NCBI GenBank assembly: GCA_041821315.1
Contig: JBGUEO010000001.1
Location: forward strand, 186,001-250,000
Direction: 5' to 3'
DNA from: DIGJ01 sp041821315
Lineage (GTDB): Bacteria; Bacillota; Clostridia; Lachnospirales; Lachnospiraceae
Length of the DNA: 64,000 nucleotides
Positions 9,657 through 17,546 of the stretch are shown piece by piece. The stretch's first letter is position 1. Each line of letters opens with the position of its first letter. The notes below the pieces were generated by a model, which was not told the origin of the DNA, searched no databases, and worked only from the letters and a program-made list of their open reading frames with translations. The translations under genes were made by a program, and so were the position numbers.

Positions 9657-11123
9657 ATGTTATTTAAGAAAAAAGGAACCTGTGCAGAAATGGGGTGTGT
9701 AGTTACATATGTGGAAAATGCACTCAATGGAGTGGAAACACCTTTGCCAACAAGTTCTTATGATGTACATAGTAAGGTGATTGGGCAGTTTGATAAACTT
9801 TTGAAAAATGAAAAACGTATGTCGGTAGCGGCCAAAGAGATTTTGGAGATAGCAAGTACAATCAGCAATTTTGATTTAGGAATGACACATATTTCACAGC
9901 AGCTAATGGTGTTTGCGGAGGAAATGCAAGGACTTAGTGCTTCTAACTTGGCCATTGTGGAAGAAACAACAGCTACTATGACTCAAGTGACAGAAACGAT
10001 TGATTCTACTGCAGATACGCTGGAAAACCTTGTAATGGACTCAAAGCAATTAGGAGACAAAAATAATGAAAGTCAAAATCTCTTAAAAGAAGTTACTAAT
10101 TTAAAGGAAAATGTAATTGAAGATACTACCAATATGAATGTTAAAATTGATCAATTAGTTGGATTAGCAAGTGAAGTTGGTAAGGTGGTAGAAAGTGTGC
10201 AAGGAATTGCAAATCAGACAAACTTACTGGCATTAAATGCTGCAATCGAAGCTGCGAGAGCAGGCGAACATGGAAGAGGGTTTTCTGTTGTTGCAGAAGA
10301 AGTACGTAAATTAGCAGATGATACAAAGCAAAACTTAGATGGAATGCGCGAATTTGTGGATAATATTTATTTGGCTGCAAAAGAGGGTAAAGTAAGCATG
10401 GAGCGAACGCATGAATCTACAAATCAGATGAGTTTAAAAATTGATTTGGTTTCCGGTACTGTTAATTCCAATATTGAAATGCTGCAGGGATTAATTGCTA
10501 GTGTGAATGACATTGGAACCTCAATGCAGGGAGTCAAAGTTGCTGCATCTGAAATAACACAGGCGATGGAGTCATCTAGTATGGATGCACAACGATTAAG
10601 TGAAATGACGCAAAGTATTCATGAAGACGCAATCGAGAGTGTGGAATACGCAAGAAATATTTCGGAAATTGATGATAAATTGTCTTCGGTTGTAAACGAA
10701 CTTTTCAAAGGATTAAGAGATGGTAAGCATGCCATAAGCAATGAAGAAGTACAAAATGTTATTAGGAAAGCAAAACAGGCGCATCTTGGCTGGTTGGACA
10801 AGGTGGAAGGTATGCTCCGAATAATGCAAGTGACACCAATTCAGACCAATTCGAATAAATGTGCATTTGGACATTTTTACAATGCATTAGAGGTTACGCA
10901 TCCTAATTTGGAGAAAGAATGGAAAAAAATTGATGTGCTGCACCATGAATTTCATGGTATGGGTGATGCGATTATTGAAAAAATTAATAGTAATGATCAT
11001 GAGAATGCAGAGAATCTTTTTGCTCATACCAAAGAAATTTCAAAGAATCTAATTGAATTATTAGATACAATAGATAAGAAAATTGATCGAATGACCGCGG
11101 AAGGAAGCAATATATTTGAATAG
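9657..11123 (+). CDS. Soluble methyl-accepting chemotaxis protein with C-terminal CZB domain
   Basis: This chemoreceptor (488 aa) lacks transmembrane segments, so it should act in the cytoplasm. Residues about 60-350 are helical with the conserved signalling hairpin (VQGIANQTNLLALNAAIEAA, about 182-201, then EHGRGFSVVAEEVRKLAD). Residues about 375-470 resemble the chemoreceptor zinc-binding (CZB) domain, with H-x-x-W near HLGWLDKV, C-x-F-G-H-F-Y in the middle, and a late HHEFHGMG block. CZB domains sense zinc oxidation, for example by hypochlorous acid. The N-terminal 50 residues contain two Cys and no recognised sensor domain. A strong AAAGGAG site precedes ATG 9657. It appears monocistronic, with no other chemotaxis genes in the window. 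Confidence 0.9.
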   Translation: MLFKKKGTCAEMGCVVTYVENALNGVETPLPTSSYDVHSKVIGQFDKLLKNEKRMSVAAKEILEIASTISNFDLGMTHISQQLMVFAEEMQGLSASNLAIVEETTATMTQVTETIDSTADTLENLVMDSKQLGDKNNESQNLLKEVTNLKENVIEDTTNMNVKIDQLVGLASEVGKVVESVQGIANQTNLLALNAAIEAARAGEHGRGFSVVAEEVRKLADDTKQNLDGMREFVDNIYLAAKEGKVSMERTHESTNQMSLKIDLVSGTVNSNIEMLQGLIASVNDIGTSMQGVKVAASEITQAMESSSMDAQRLSEMTQSIHEDAIESVEYARNISEIDDKLSSVVNELFKGLRDGKHAISNEEVQNVIRKAKQAHLGWLDKVEGMLRIMQVTPIQTNSNKCAFGHFYNALEVTHPNLEKEWKKIDVLHHEFHGMGDAIIEKINSNDHENAENLFAHTKEISKNLIELLDTIDKKIDRMTAEGSNIFE

Positions 11124-11164
11124 AAACTATAGTTTATAATATAAAATAGGGCTATTATACACAA

Positions 11165-11223
11165 GTGAATCCATACAATGTTTGGAAGTTTGACTTCAAA
11201 GCGCTGTATGGATTCACTTTTTT
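11165..11223 (+). terminator. Terminator between the chemoreceptor and gntR genes
   Basis: The perfect 12-bp arms GTGAATCCATAC (11165-11176) and GTATGGATTCAC (11206-11217) are followed by TTTTTTA. The flanking A-rich side allows it also to serve the convergent gntR gene. Confidence 0.85.
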
Positions 11224-11248
11224 ATGGTATAAGAAAATTGTTTGTACA

Positions 11249-11899
11249 TTATTTTATTTTTGGTGTGTTTAATAATAGTTCAAATGTGGAATTCTTAGAT
11301 TCGAGCAGGTGTTTTCGCATGGCGTCAGAAGCTCCAACCCAATCCTTTTTCAGACATGCTTTTATGATATCGAGATGTTCCCCATGTGTGCGAATTAATC
11401 GTTCTGAAGTGCAATTTCCAGTCATTACGCGAAATCGTAAATTTTGGTTATGAATGAGAGAATAGCATTGTTTTATATAGGTATTTGGAATGCTATCCAT
11501 AATCATAGCATGAAATCGATCATCCAAAGAATAAATATCTTGATTTGATAAGTTTTCAAGTGGCTGATGAAAGAGTTGATAGAAATCCAATAAGGTAGTT
11601 CCATCAAATGTATAGCCGTAATTCATTACAGCATAAGGTTCAAACAGTAATCGGATTTCGAATATCATATTCATTTCCCCGAGAGAAAGCGAGGATACCA
11701 TAATTCCTCTTTTGGGAAGTATGGTAATGAGTCCTTCTTGTTCCAGACGGCTAAGTGCATCTCGGATAGGAGTTCGGCTTACGTTAAATTCTTCGCGTAA
11801 CAATTCTTCACTGAGTAGAGTTCCTGGCATATATTCACAAGAAATAATTTTTTCTTTTATTAGGTTATAAGCATAGAGCTTTAAACTTTCTTTTTGCAT
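11249..11899 (-). CDS. GntR-family transcriptional regulator, FCD subfamily
   Basis: This winged-helix regulator (216 aa) has a C-terminal FCD ligand domain and probably controls the divergent sugar-acid genes. The HTH is clear at residues about 5-70 (LLREEFNVSRTPIRDALSRL, then EGLITILPKRGIMVS). The FCD domain follows, with R near LLFEPYAV, the metal or ligand His region DRFHAMIM, and HGEHLDII. I place the start at 11899 because GAAAGGAGT lies just upstream on the minus strand; an in-frame extension to 11980 would run through the promoter. FCD regulators commonly bind uronate or aldonate intermediates. The direct substrate here is inferred from the neighbouring genes. Confidence 0.92.
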   Translation of the reverse strand: MQKESLKLYAYNLIKEKIISCEYMPGTLLSEELLREEFNVSRTPIRDALSRLEQEGLITILPKRGIMVSSLSLGEMNMIFEIRLLFEPYAVMNYGYTFDGTTLLDFYQLFHQPLENLSNQDIYSLDDRFHAMIMDSIPNTYIKQCYSLIHNQNLRFRVMTGNCTSERLIRTHGEHLDIIKACLKKDWVGASDAMRKHLLESKNSTFELLLNTPKIK

Positions 11900-11934
11900 A
11901 GTGATACTCCTTTCAAAATACATCCACATGATGA

Positions 11935-11945
11935 TGTATGCAACA
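11935..11945 (+). promoter_or_regulatory. Candidate GntR operator, regulator side
   Basis: TGTATGCAACA differs by one base from the two TGTATACAACA copies upstream of the dehydrogenase gene. It sits just downstream of the regulator's own -10 box. Confidence 0.5.
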
Positions 11946-11951
11946 GAAGTA

Positions 11952-11980
11952 ATTATAATACTAGTTTCCCAATATTGCAA
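11952..11980 (-). promoter_or_regulatory. Promoter of the gntR-type regulator
   Basis: On the minus strand, TTGCAA (11975-11980) and TATAAT (11952-11957) are separated by exactly 17 bp. The predicted start lies next to an operator-like TGTATGCAACA at 11935-11945, which suggests autoregulation. Confidence 0.7.
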
Positions 11981-12084
11981 TAGTATATTCGATTGATATC
12001 AAGCATAAATATGTAAAAATTCTATATAAAACGATAAAAAGTAAAAAATATATGAAATAAAAACGAAAAAATATTAAAAACAGC

Positions 12085-12113
12085 TTGACATATTATGCAA
12101 TATGCTTTAGATT
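12085..12113 (+). promoter_or_regulatory. Promoter of the sugar-acid operon
   Basis: A perfect -35 TTGACA (12085-12090) is followed after 17 bp by a weak -10 TAGATT (12108-12113). The weak -10 and the overlapping operators fit a controlled catabolic promoter. The rest of the 258-bp divergent region (11900-12157) is AT-rich spacer. Confidence 0.65.
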
Positions 12114-12117
12114 ATGA

Positions 12118-12136
12118 TGTATACAACATGTATACA
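12118..12136 (+). promoter_or_regulatory. Tandem GntR-type operators
   Basis: Two copies of the palindrome TGTATACA (12118-12125 and 12129-12136) lie 11 bp apart, one helical turn, directly over the predicted transcription start. The sequence resembles GntR/FCD operators built on TNGTNNACNA-like palindromes. Repression by the divergent GntR protein is the simplest reading. Confidence 0.65.
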
Positions 12137-12157
12137 ACAGAATTACGGAGGAACAAT

Positions 12158-13180
12158 ATGAAAGCAATATCAATTGACGCACCGGGAAAGGTTTCTATAA
12201 AAGAAATAGAAAAGCCAGTGCAAAAAAAAGGGGAAGCGTTACTGAGAGTACTGTATGGTGGAATATGTGGAAGTGATTTGGGCTCATACCGGGGCACATT
12301 TGCATATTTTTCTTATCCAAGAGTACCTGGGCATGAGTTTTCAGCTGAGATTGTTGAGATTGAGGATAATGATAAGGGTTTGAAACCCGGTATGATTGTT
12401 ACTTGTAACCCTTATTTTAACTGTACAGAATGTTATTCTTGTCAAAAGGGGTTATTAAATGCCTGTATGGATAATCAGACAATGGGTGTTCAACGGGAAG
12501 GTGCATTTGCAGAATATATCACTATGCCAATTGAACGAATTTATGATGGTAAGGGACTTGATCCGAAAACATTGGCTTTAATTGAACCATTTTGTATAAG
12601 CTACCATGGAGTGAGTAGAGGAAATGTTACAAAAAATGATAGCGTATTGGTAATCGGTGCTGGTACAATTGGTGTTTTAGCAGCCGTAGCAGCAAAAGCA
12701 AAAGGAGCCAACGTATATATTGCCGATGTTGCTAATGGAAAATTAGAGTATGCAAAACAATTTGGAGTAGATGGTGTGATTTTGAATTCTTCACAGGAGT
12801 CATTTGACGCACAGGTAGCAGAAATTACAAATGGAAATGGGTTTGATGTTACCATTGAAGCTGTTGGTCTTCCATCGACTTTCCAAAATTGTATCGATGC
12901 AGCTTGCTTTGGCGGAAGAGTTGTACTAATTGGTGTAGGAAAGAAAAATCTTGATTTTAACTTTACAATGATTCAAAAGAAGGAATTGAATGTATTTGGT
13001 TCGAGAAATGCATTGAAGAAGGATTTCTTAGAATTAATTGACTTGGTAAAAGAGGGAAAAGTACCATTAGCAAAGATTGTTACAAATACGTATGGATTTG
13101 ACGAAGCAGAAAAGGCATTTTCAGATTTCGATCAAAATGCAGGAAATATGTTAAAAGTAGTGATAGACTTTACCAAATAG
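12158..13180 (+). CDS. Zinc-dependent alcohol dehydrogenase, probable L-galactonate-5-dehydrogenase type
   Basis: This is an NAD(P)-dependent medium-chain dehydrogenase (340 aa). The catalytic zinc site is visible as C in GICGSD (about residue 36) and H-E in GHEFSAE (about 59-60). The structural zinc cysteines lie in CTECYSCQKGLLNAC (about 88-102), and the Rossmann motif is GAGTIGV (about 164-170). Several blocks (FFSYPRV-like, ALIEPFCIS, KKELNVFGSRNA) resemble E. coli LgoD/YjjN, which oxidises L-galactonate to D-tagaturonate, and more distantly RspB/GulD. ATG 12158 has GGAGG at 12148-12152; the in-frame ATG 12095 lies inside the promoter. It opens an operon with a TRAP transporter, uxaB and uxaA, which supports the aldonate role. 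Sorbitol- or threonine-type activity cannot be excluded. Confidence 0.88.
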   Translation: MKAISIDAPGKVSIKEIEKPVQKKGEALLRVLYGGICGSDLGSYRGTFAYFSYPRVPGHEFSAEIVEIEDNDKGLKPGMIVTCNPYFNCTECYSCQKGLLNACMDNQTMGVQREGAFAEYITMPIERIYDGKGLDPKTLALIEPFCISYHGVSRGNVTKNDSVLVIGAGTIGVLAAVAAKAKGANVYIADVANGKLEYAKQFGVDGVILNSSQESFDAQVAEITNGNGFDVTIEAVGLPSTFQNCIDAACFGGRVVLIGVGKKNLDFNFTMIQKKELNVFGSRNALKKDFLELIDLVKEGKVPLAKIVTNTYGFDEAEKAFSDFDQNAGNMLKVVIDFTK

Positions 13181-13240
13181 GTGTAGCTATAGAAGAGATG
13201 AAACAAAACCATTAAATTGAGAATCGAAAGGGGTATTACA

Positions 13241-14323
13241 ATGAAATTAAGAAAATTAGCAGCGTTAGCAATGAGTGTTATTATGGTCGCAAGTTTAACT
13301 GCTTGTGGAGGAACGGATACTAAAACAGGAGAAACAAACAATAAGACAAATACGCAAGAGACAAACAAGGATGAAACGGTATCAAGTGGTGATGTAATAA
13401 AGATTCAAGTGGGATATGAAAATGCAACATCAGAGCCAGCTGCTCTTGCTGTTGAAAAGTGGGCTGAGTTAGTAAAAGAGAAAAGTAATGGAACCATGGA
13501 ATTGGAATTGTTTCCAAACTCTGCATTAGGTAAAAAAACGGAACTAATTGATCAGATGATTATGGGTGAACCAATTATTACAGTTGCAGATGGTGCGTTC
13601 TTAGCCGATTATGGTGTAGCTGATTTCGGTATTTTCTATGCACCATTTATGTTTGATAACTGGGATGAAGAGTGGGCAGTCATTGCGAGTGATTGGTATG
13701 CAAATCTTTGCAATCAGTTAGCAGAAAAAGCGCAGATCCGTATTCTTTCTTCCAATTGGATCTATGGAGCACGAAATATCATGTCTACAAAGCAAGTTGT
13801 AACTCCAGAGGATATTTCTGGTGTCAAATTACGTGTATCTTCGAATAAACTCTCTATTTCTAGCTTTGAATCTTTGGGAGCATCTGCAGTTGGAATGGAT
13901 ATGGGAGATGTATACCAAGCATTACAGGCAGGTACAATAGATGGAGTAGAAAACCCAATTACATCATTAGCAAACAGAAGCTTTCAGGAAGTGGCAAAAT
14001 ATGTAGTGAAAGATGAACATATCTTAGCAACCTCTATGTGGATTTGTGGAGATGGATTCTATAACACCTTAACAGATGAACAGAAAACAATTTTGTCGGA
14101 TACTGCAAACGAGGCAGGAATATATAATAACGGATTACAAGCAGATGCAGAAGAAACAGCAACTCAATTGTTGATTGATGCAGGTGTTACCATTACTGAA
14201 TTAACACCAGAACAAAAAGCGGAGTGGGTAGAAGCTGGACAAAAATTCTATGATTCTGCTGCAGATGTATTAGGTTGGAGTGAAGGTTTATACGATACCG
14301 TAAAGGCTGCAGGAGCAAAGTAA
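13241..14323 (+). CDS. dctP: TRAP transporter substrate-binding lipoprotein (DctP family)
   Basis: This is the extracytoplasmic solute receptor (360 aa) of a tripartite ATP-independent periplasmic transporter. A signal peptide ends in the lipobox LTACGG (Cys near 24), followed by a Thr/Asn/Glu-rich linker. The DctP fold begins at about residue 55 (IQVGYENATSEPAALAVEKW). The carboxylate-clamp Arg is probably in the GVKLRVSSNKL block (about 200), followed by QAGTIDGVENP (about 235-245), typical for sugar-acid receptors. ATG 13241 follows GAAAGGGG. The small and large membrane subunits follow immediately. Hexuronate or aldonate import is inferred from the operon. Confidence 0.93.
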   Translation: MKLRKLAALAMSVIMVASLTACGGTDTKTGETNNKTNTQETNKDETVSSGDVIKIQVGYENATSEPAALAVEKWAELVKEKSNGTMELELFPNSALGKKTELIDQMIMGEPIITVADGAFLADYGVADFGIFYAPFMFDNWDEEWAVIASDWYANLCNQLAEKAQIRILSSNWIYGARNIMSTKQVVTPEDISGVKLRVSSNKLSISSFESLGASAVGMDMGDVYQALQAGTIDGVENPITSLANRSFQEVAKYVVKDEHILATSMWICGDGFYNTLTDEQKTILSDTANEAGIYNNGLQADAEETATQLLIDAGVTITELTPEQKAEWVEAGQKFYDSAADVLGWSEGLYDTVKAAGAK

Positions 14324-14353
14324 TTCCTAGGATAATTTAGATAGGAGTAAGAC

Positions 14354-14866
14354 ATGAATAAAAATAGTAAACTATTTAAAACATTAATTAATTTAGATAT
14401 CATGATTGCATCTGTGGCACTCATTATATTGGTAGGATGTACTTTCACTGGTGTTATTATGCGATATGTAGTCGGGAATCCGTTTGGATGGATTGAGGAA
14501 ATTCAGGCATTTTTAATTGTATGGGTGGTATTTCTTGCAGGTGGTGCCGCATATCGTACGGGAAACCATGCATCCATTGAAGTTTTGTATGAGTTATTTC
14601 CAAATAAAATACAAAAGGTAATTCGGATGTTTATTGGAGTTATTGTTACTGTTGTACTTGGATACTTGTGTTGGACAAGTATCCGGTACTTACAACTATT
14701 CTTGCAAACTGGAAGAGGTACTGCTGTATTGCAGATTCCGTTTGTGTACATCTATAGCGTCGTGCCATTTTCATGTGTGTTACAGATTTTTAATTATTTT
14801 TTAGTAAATGTGTTTGGATATGACGATGAAATTGAAAAATTAGTGGAGGTAAGTGAAGATGAATAA
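14354..14866 (+). CDS. dctQ: TRAP transporter small permease subunit (DctQ)
   Basis: This 170-aa protein has four predicted transmembrane helices and belongs to the DctQ family. The conserved WIEEIQAFLIVWVVFLAGGAA block (about 46-66) and the following H residue region are family hallmarks. It is the scaffold subunit between the DctP receptor and the DctM antiporter-like subunit. Its 3' end overlaps the dctM start by 8 bp, consistent with translational coupling. Confidence 0.93.
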   Translation: MNKNSKLFKTLINLDIMIASVALIILVGCTFTGVIMRYVVGNPFGWIEEIQAFLIVWVVFLAGGAAYRTGNHASIEVLYELFPNKIQKVIRMFIGVIVTVVLGYLCWTSIRYLQLFLQTGRGTAVLQIPFVYIYSVVPFSCVLQIFNYFLVNVFGYDDEIEKLVEVSEDE

Positions 14867-16145
14867 TATGGTTTTATTATGCGCAATCATACTGCTCGTA
14901 TTACTCTTTCTGAAAGTTCCTGTATATATATCGGTTCTTTCTGCATCCGCTGTTTATTTCCTAGGCACAATGGGAGCAAATTCACCGATTTTTGCACAAA
15001 AAGTAATTAGTGGAACAGAAGGGCTGTCACTTCTTGCAATTCCATTTTTTGTTTGTGCCGGTATCTTTATGAATTATACTGGTGTAACGAAACGAATTAT
15101 GAATTGTTGTGAAGTGTTAACGGCACGTATGCCAGGAGGACTTGCACAGGTTAATGTCTTGCTTTCTACATTGATGGGTGGATTGTCTGGTTCGAGTCTT
15201 GCAGATGCCGCAATGCAATGCAAGATGTTAGTTCCAACAATGGAGAAGAAAGGATATTCTAAACCTTTTGCAACGGTAATTACGGCAGCATCAGGAATGG
15301 TAGTGCCTTTGATTCCGCCAGGGGTTGGTCTTATTATCTATGGATGTATTAATAATATTTCGATTGGTAAATTGTTTATCGCTGGAATTGGACCTGGAAT
15401 TGTACTATGTGTAACGTTAATGATTTTCGTTCACTTTTTGTCAAAAAAACGTGGGTATAAACCGATTCGAACGGATAAAATTACTGTATCGGAAAAGATT
15501 GCGGCAATTAAACCGGCGTTCTTTCCACTGTTACTTCCTATTATAATAATAGGAGGGGTACGTATTGGAATCTTCACCGCATCCGAAGCAGGGACAGTTG
15601 CTATTGTATATGCTCTTATCTTAGGATTGTTTTATCGTGAATTAAATTTTAAAAATATATGTGCTGGATGTAAGGAAACAGTTACCACGACAGCTTCAAT
15701 TATGTTAATTGTTGCAGCAGCATCTGCCTTTTCTTGGATTTTAACAAAGGAGCAGATTCCACAGCAATTTTCAGCTTGGATGATAGCTAGTATTCATAAC
15801 AAGTATGTATTTTTAATAATGGTAAATGTTTTTCTATTATTTGTAGGTATGTTTATTGAAGGAAATGCTTCCATGATTGTTTTGGCACCGTTGCTGGCGC
15901 CAGTTGCAGCGGCATATGGTATTAATGATGTGCATTTTGCAATGATTTATATCTTTAACTGTACAATTGGTGCATTTACACCACCAATGGGTACACTTAT
16001 GTTTGTTACTTGTGGTATCACAAAATGTCGAACCAAAGATTTCATCAAGGAAGCGGTGCCGTTTTATGTACTGTTTGCAGTAGATATTGTTGTGTTGACG
16101 TATATTCCTCAACTTACAACATTTTTAGTGGATATATTCTATTAA
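14859..16145 (+). CDS. dctM: TRAP transporter large permease subunit (DctM)
   Basis: This is the large TRAP membrane subunit (428 aa, about eleven to twelve hydrophobic segments) that catalyses Na+-coupled uptake. Family blocks include GGLSGSSLADAAMQ (about 107-120), MVVPLIPPGVGLIIYG, and near the end TPPMGTLMFVTCGI. I start at ATG 14859, 9 bp after GGAGG, rather than at the in-frame GTG 14853. A hairpin follows the gene, so downstream genes may be expressed at a lower level. Confidence 0.94.
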   Translation: MNNMVLLCAIILLVLLFLKVPVYISVLSASAVYFLGTMGANSPIFAQKVISGTEGLSLLAIPFFVCAGIFMNYTGVTKRIMNCCEVLTARMPGGLAQVNVLLSTLMGGLSGSSLADAAMQCKMLVPTMEKKGYSKPFATVITAASGMVVPLIPPGVGLIIYGCINNISIGKLFIAGIGPGIVLCVTLMIFVHFLSKKRGYKPIRTDKITVSEKIAAIKPAFFPLLLPIIIIGGVRIGIFTASEAGTVAIVYALILGLFYRELNFKNICAGCKETVTTTASIMLIVAAASAFSWILTKEQIPQQFSAWMIASIHNKYVFLIMVNVFLLFVGMFIEGNASMIVLAPLLAPVAAAYGINDVHFAMIYIFNCTIGAFTPPMGTLMFVTCGITKCRTKDFIKEAVPFYVLFAVDIVVLTYIPQLTTFLVDIFY

Positions 16146-16156
16146 ATAAAACGATG

Positions 16157-16204
16157 TTACTGCCTTAAATTCACAATGGTGTTGATAAGGCAGTTTCTTT
16201 TATT
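16157..16204 (+). terminator. Partial terminator or attenuator inside the sugar-acid operon
   Basis: The arms ACTGCCTTA and TAAGGCAGT (about 16157-16165 and 16187-16195) are followed by TTTCTTTTA. It separates the transporter genes from the larA-like/uxaBA genes; no second promoter is obvious, so read-through is likely. Confidence 0.55.
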
Positions 16205-16227
16205 CAAGAAAGCAAGGTGTTTATTGT

Positions 16228-17511
16228 ATGAGAGAGAGAGAATTTGTATCAGATTTGGTAAGTGATGTTAAATTGCCAAGGATGTTTAAGGTCAAACAAA
16301 TATTTGAGCGACCAAAAATAGAAGCAGAGGAAATTCCGCAAATAATAAATGAGCTTTTATCAGAAGAAAAGTTTTCTTCTAAGATTAAGCCAGGAATGAA
16401 GATTGCAATTACAGCAGGATCGAGAGGTATTGCAAATGTGGCTCTTACAACTAAGTGTATTGCAGATTTTGTGAAATCTAGAGGCGGAATGCCTTTTATT
16501 GTACCTGCTATGGGAAGCCATGGAGGTGCAACTGCAAAAGGACAAAAAGAGATACTAAAAGGATATGGAATTACGGAAGAAACCATGGAATGCCCAATTA
16601 TTTCTTCTATGGAAGTTAAAAAAATCGGAATAAATGAAGAAGGAATGGATGTATTTATTGATAAAAATGCGGCGGAAGCGGATGGAATCATTTTAGGATG
16701 CCGCATCAAACCACATACTGCATTCCGGGGATCTTATGAAAGTGGAATTATGAAAATGATGGCAATCGGCCTTGGAAAGCAGCATGGTGCAGAAGTCTGT
16801 CATGAAGCTGGTTTTAAAAATATGGCTAAATATGTACCAATGTTTGGACGTGCAATCATTCAAAACGCCCCCATCTTATTTGCGGTTCCTACGATTGAAA
16901 ATGCATTCGATGAGACTTGCATGATTGTTGCAGTAAATGCCGATGAAATCGTTGAAAAAGAACCAGCTTTATTAAAGATAGCATTTGCAAACATGCCCCG
17001 AATCTGGGTGGATGAATGTGATGTTTTGATTGTTGATCAAATAGGGAAAAACTTTAGTGGAGATGGAATGGATCCCAACATTACTGGAACTTTTTGTACG
17101 CCATATGCAACAGGTGGCATTAAGGCTCAAAGAGTTTGTGTTTTGGATTTGAGTCCAGAAACCCATGGAAATGGAATTGGACTTGGATATTCTAGTGCAA
17201 CAACAAAACGTGTATTTAACCAACTGGACTTAGCATCCATGTACCCCAATGCGATTACTTGTACCGTTTTAGGTGGAGTGCGGATACCAATTGTGATGGA
17301 AAGTGACAAAGAGGCGATTCAGGTTTGTATTAGAACCTGTAATGAAATCGATAAAAAGAATGTAAGAGTTGTAAAGATTCCAAACAGCTTGCATTTGGAA
17401 CATATTATGTTATCGGAAGCATATTATGAAGAAGCAAAAAATCATCCGAACTTAGTGATTGAAAGTGAACCTGAAGATCTCCCATTCAATAATAATGGAG
17501 ATTTATGGTAA
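16228..17511 (+). CDS. LarA-like nickel-pincer racemase family protein (DUF2088)
   Basis: This protein (427 aa) has the lactate racemase N-terminal (DUF2088) fold. Visible segments are AITAGSRGIAN (about 53-63), PAMGSHGGATAKGQ (about 92-105, LarA GxH equivalent), RIKPHTAFRG followed by GIMKMMAIGLGK (about 152-178; these supply a His and a Lys resembling the LarA cofactor-binding pair), and GGVRIPIVME near 350. LarA interconverts D- and L-lactate with a nickel-pincer nucleotide; homologues act on other 2-hydroxy acids. In this operon a C2 epimerisation of an aldonate such as L-talonate/L-galactonate is plausible. No larB, larC or larE lies in the window. The family is secure; the substrate is a hypothesis. 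Confidence 0.8.
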   Translation: MREREFVSDLVSDVKLPRMFKVKQIFERPKIEAEEIPQIINELLSEEKFSSKIKPGMKIAITAGSRGIANVALTTKCIADFVKSRGGMPFIVPAMGSHGGATAKGQKEILKGYGITEETMECPIISSMEVKKIGINEEGMDVFIDKNAAEADGIILGCRIKPHTAFRGSYESGIMKMMAIGLGKQHGAEVCHEAGFKNMAKYVPMFGRAIIQNAPILFAVPTIENAFDETCMIVAVNADEIVEKEPALLKIAFANMPRIWVDECDVLIVDQIGKNFSGDGMDPNITGTFCTPYATGGIKAQRVCVLDLSPETHGNGIGLGYSSATTKRVFNQLDLASMYPNAITCTVLGGVRIPIVMESDKEAIQVCIRTCNEIDKKNVRVVKIPNSLHLEHIMLSEAYYEEAKNHPNLVIESEPEDLPFNNNGDLW

Positions 17512-17546
17512 TAAATATATAGGTATGATTAAAATGGAGGCATAGG

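Noticed and set aside
11178..11453. 91-codon plus-strand ORF over the gntR 3' end
   Set aside because: It begins inside a terminator hairpin and runs antisense to a clear GntR gene.
16221..16709. 162-codon ORF antisense to the LarA-like gene
   Set aside because: Shadow of a well-supported gene on the other strand.
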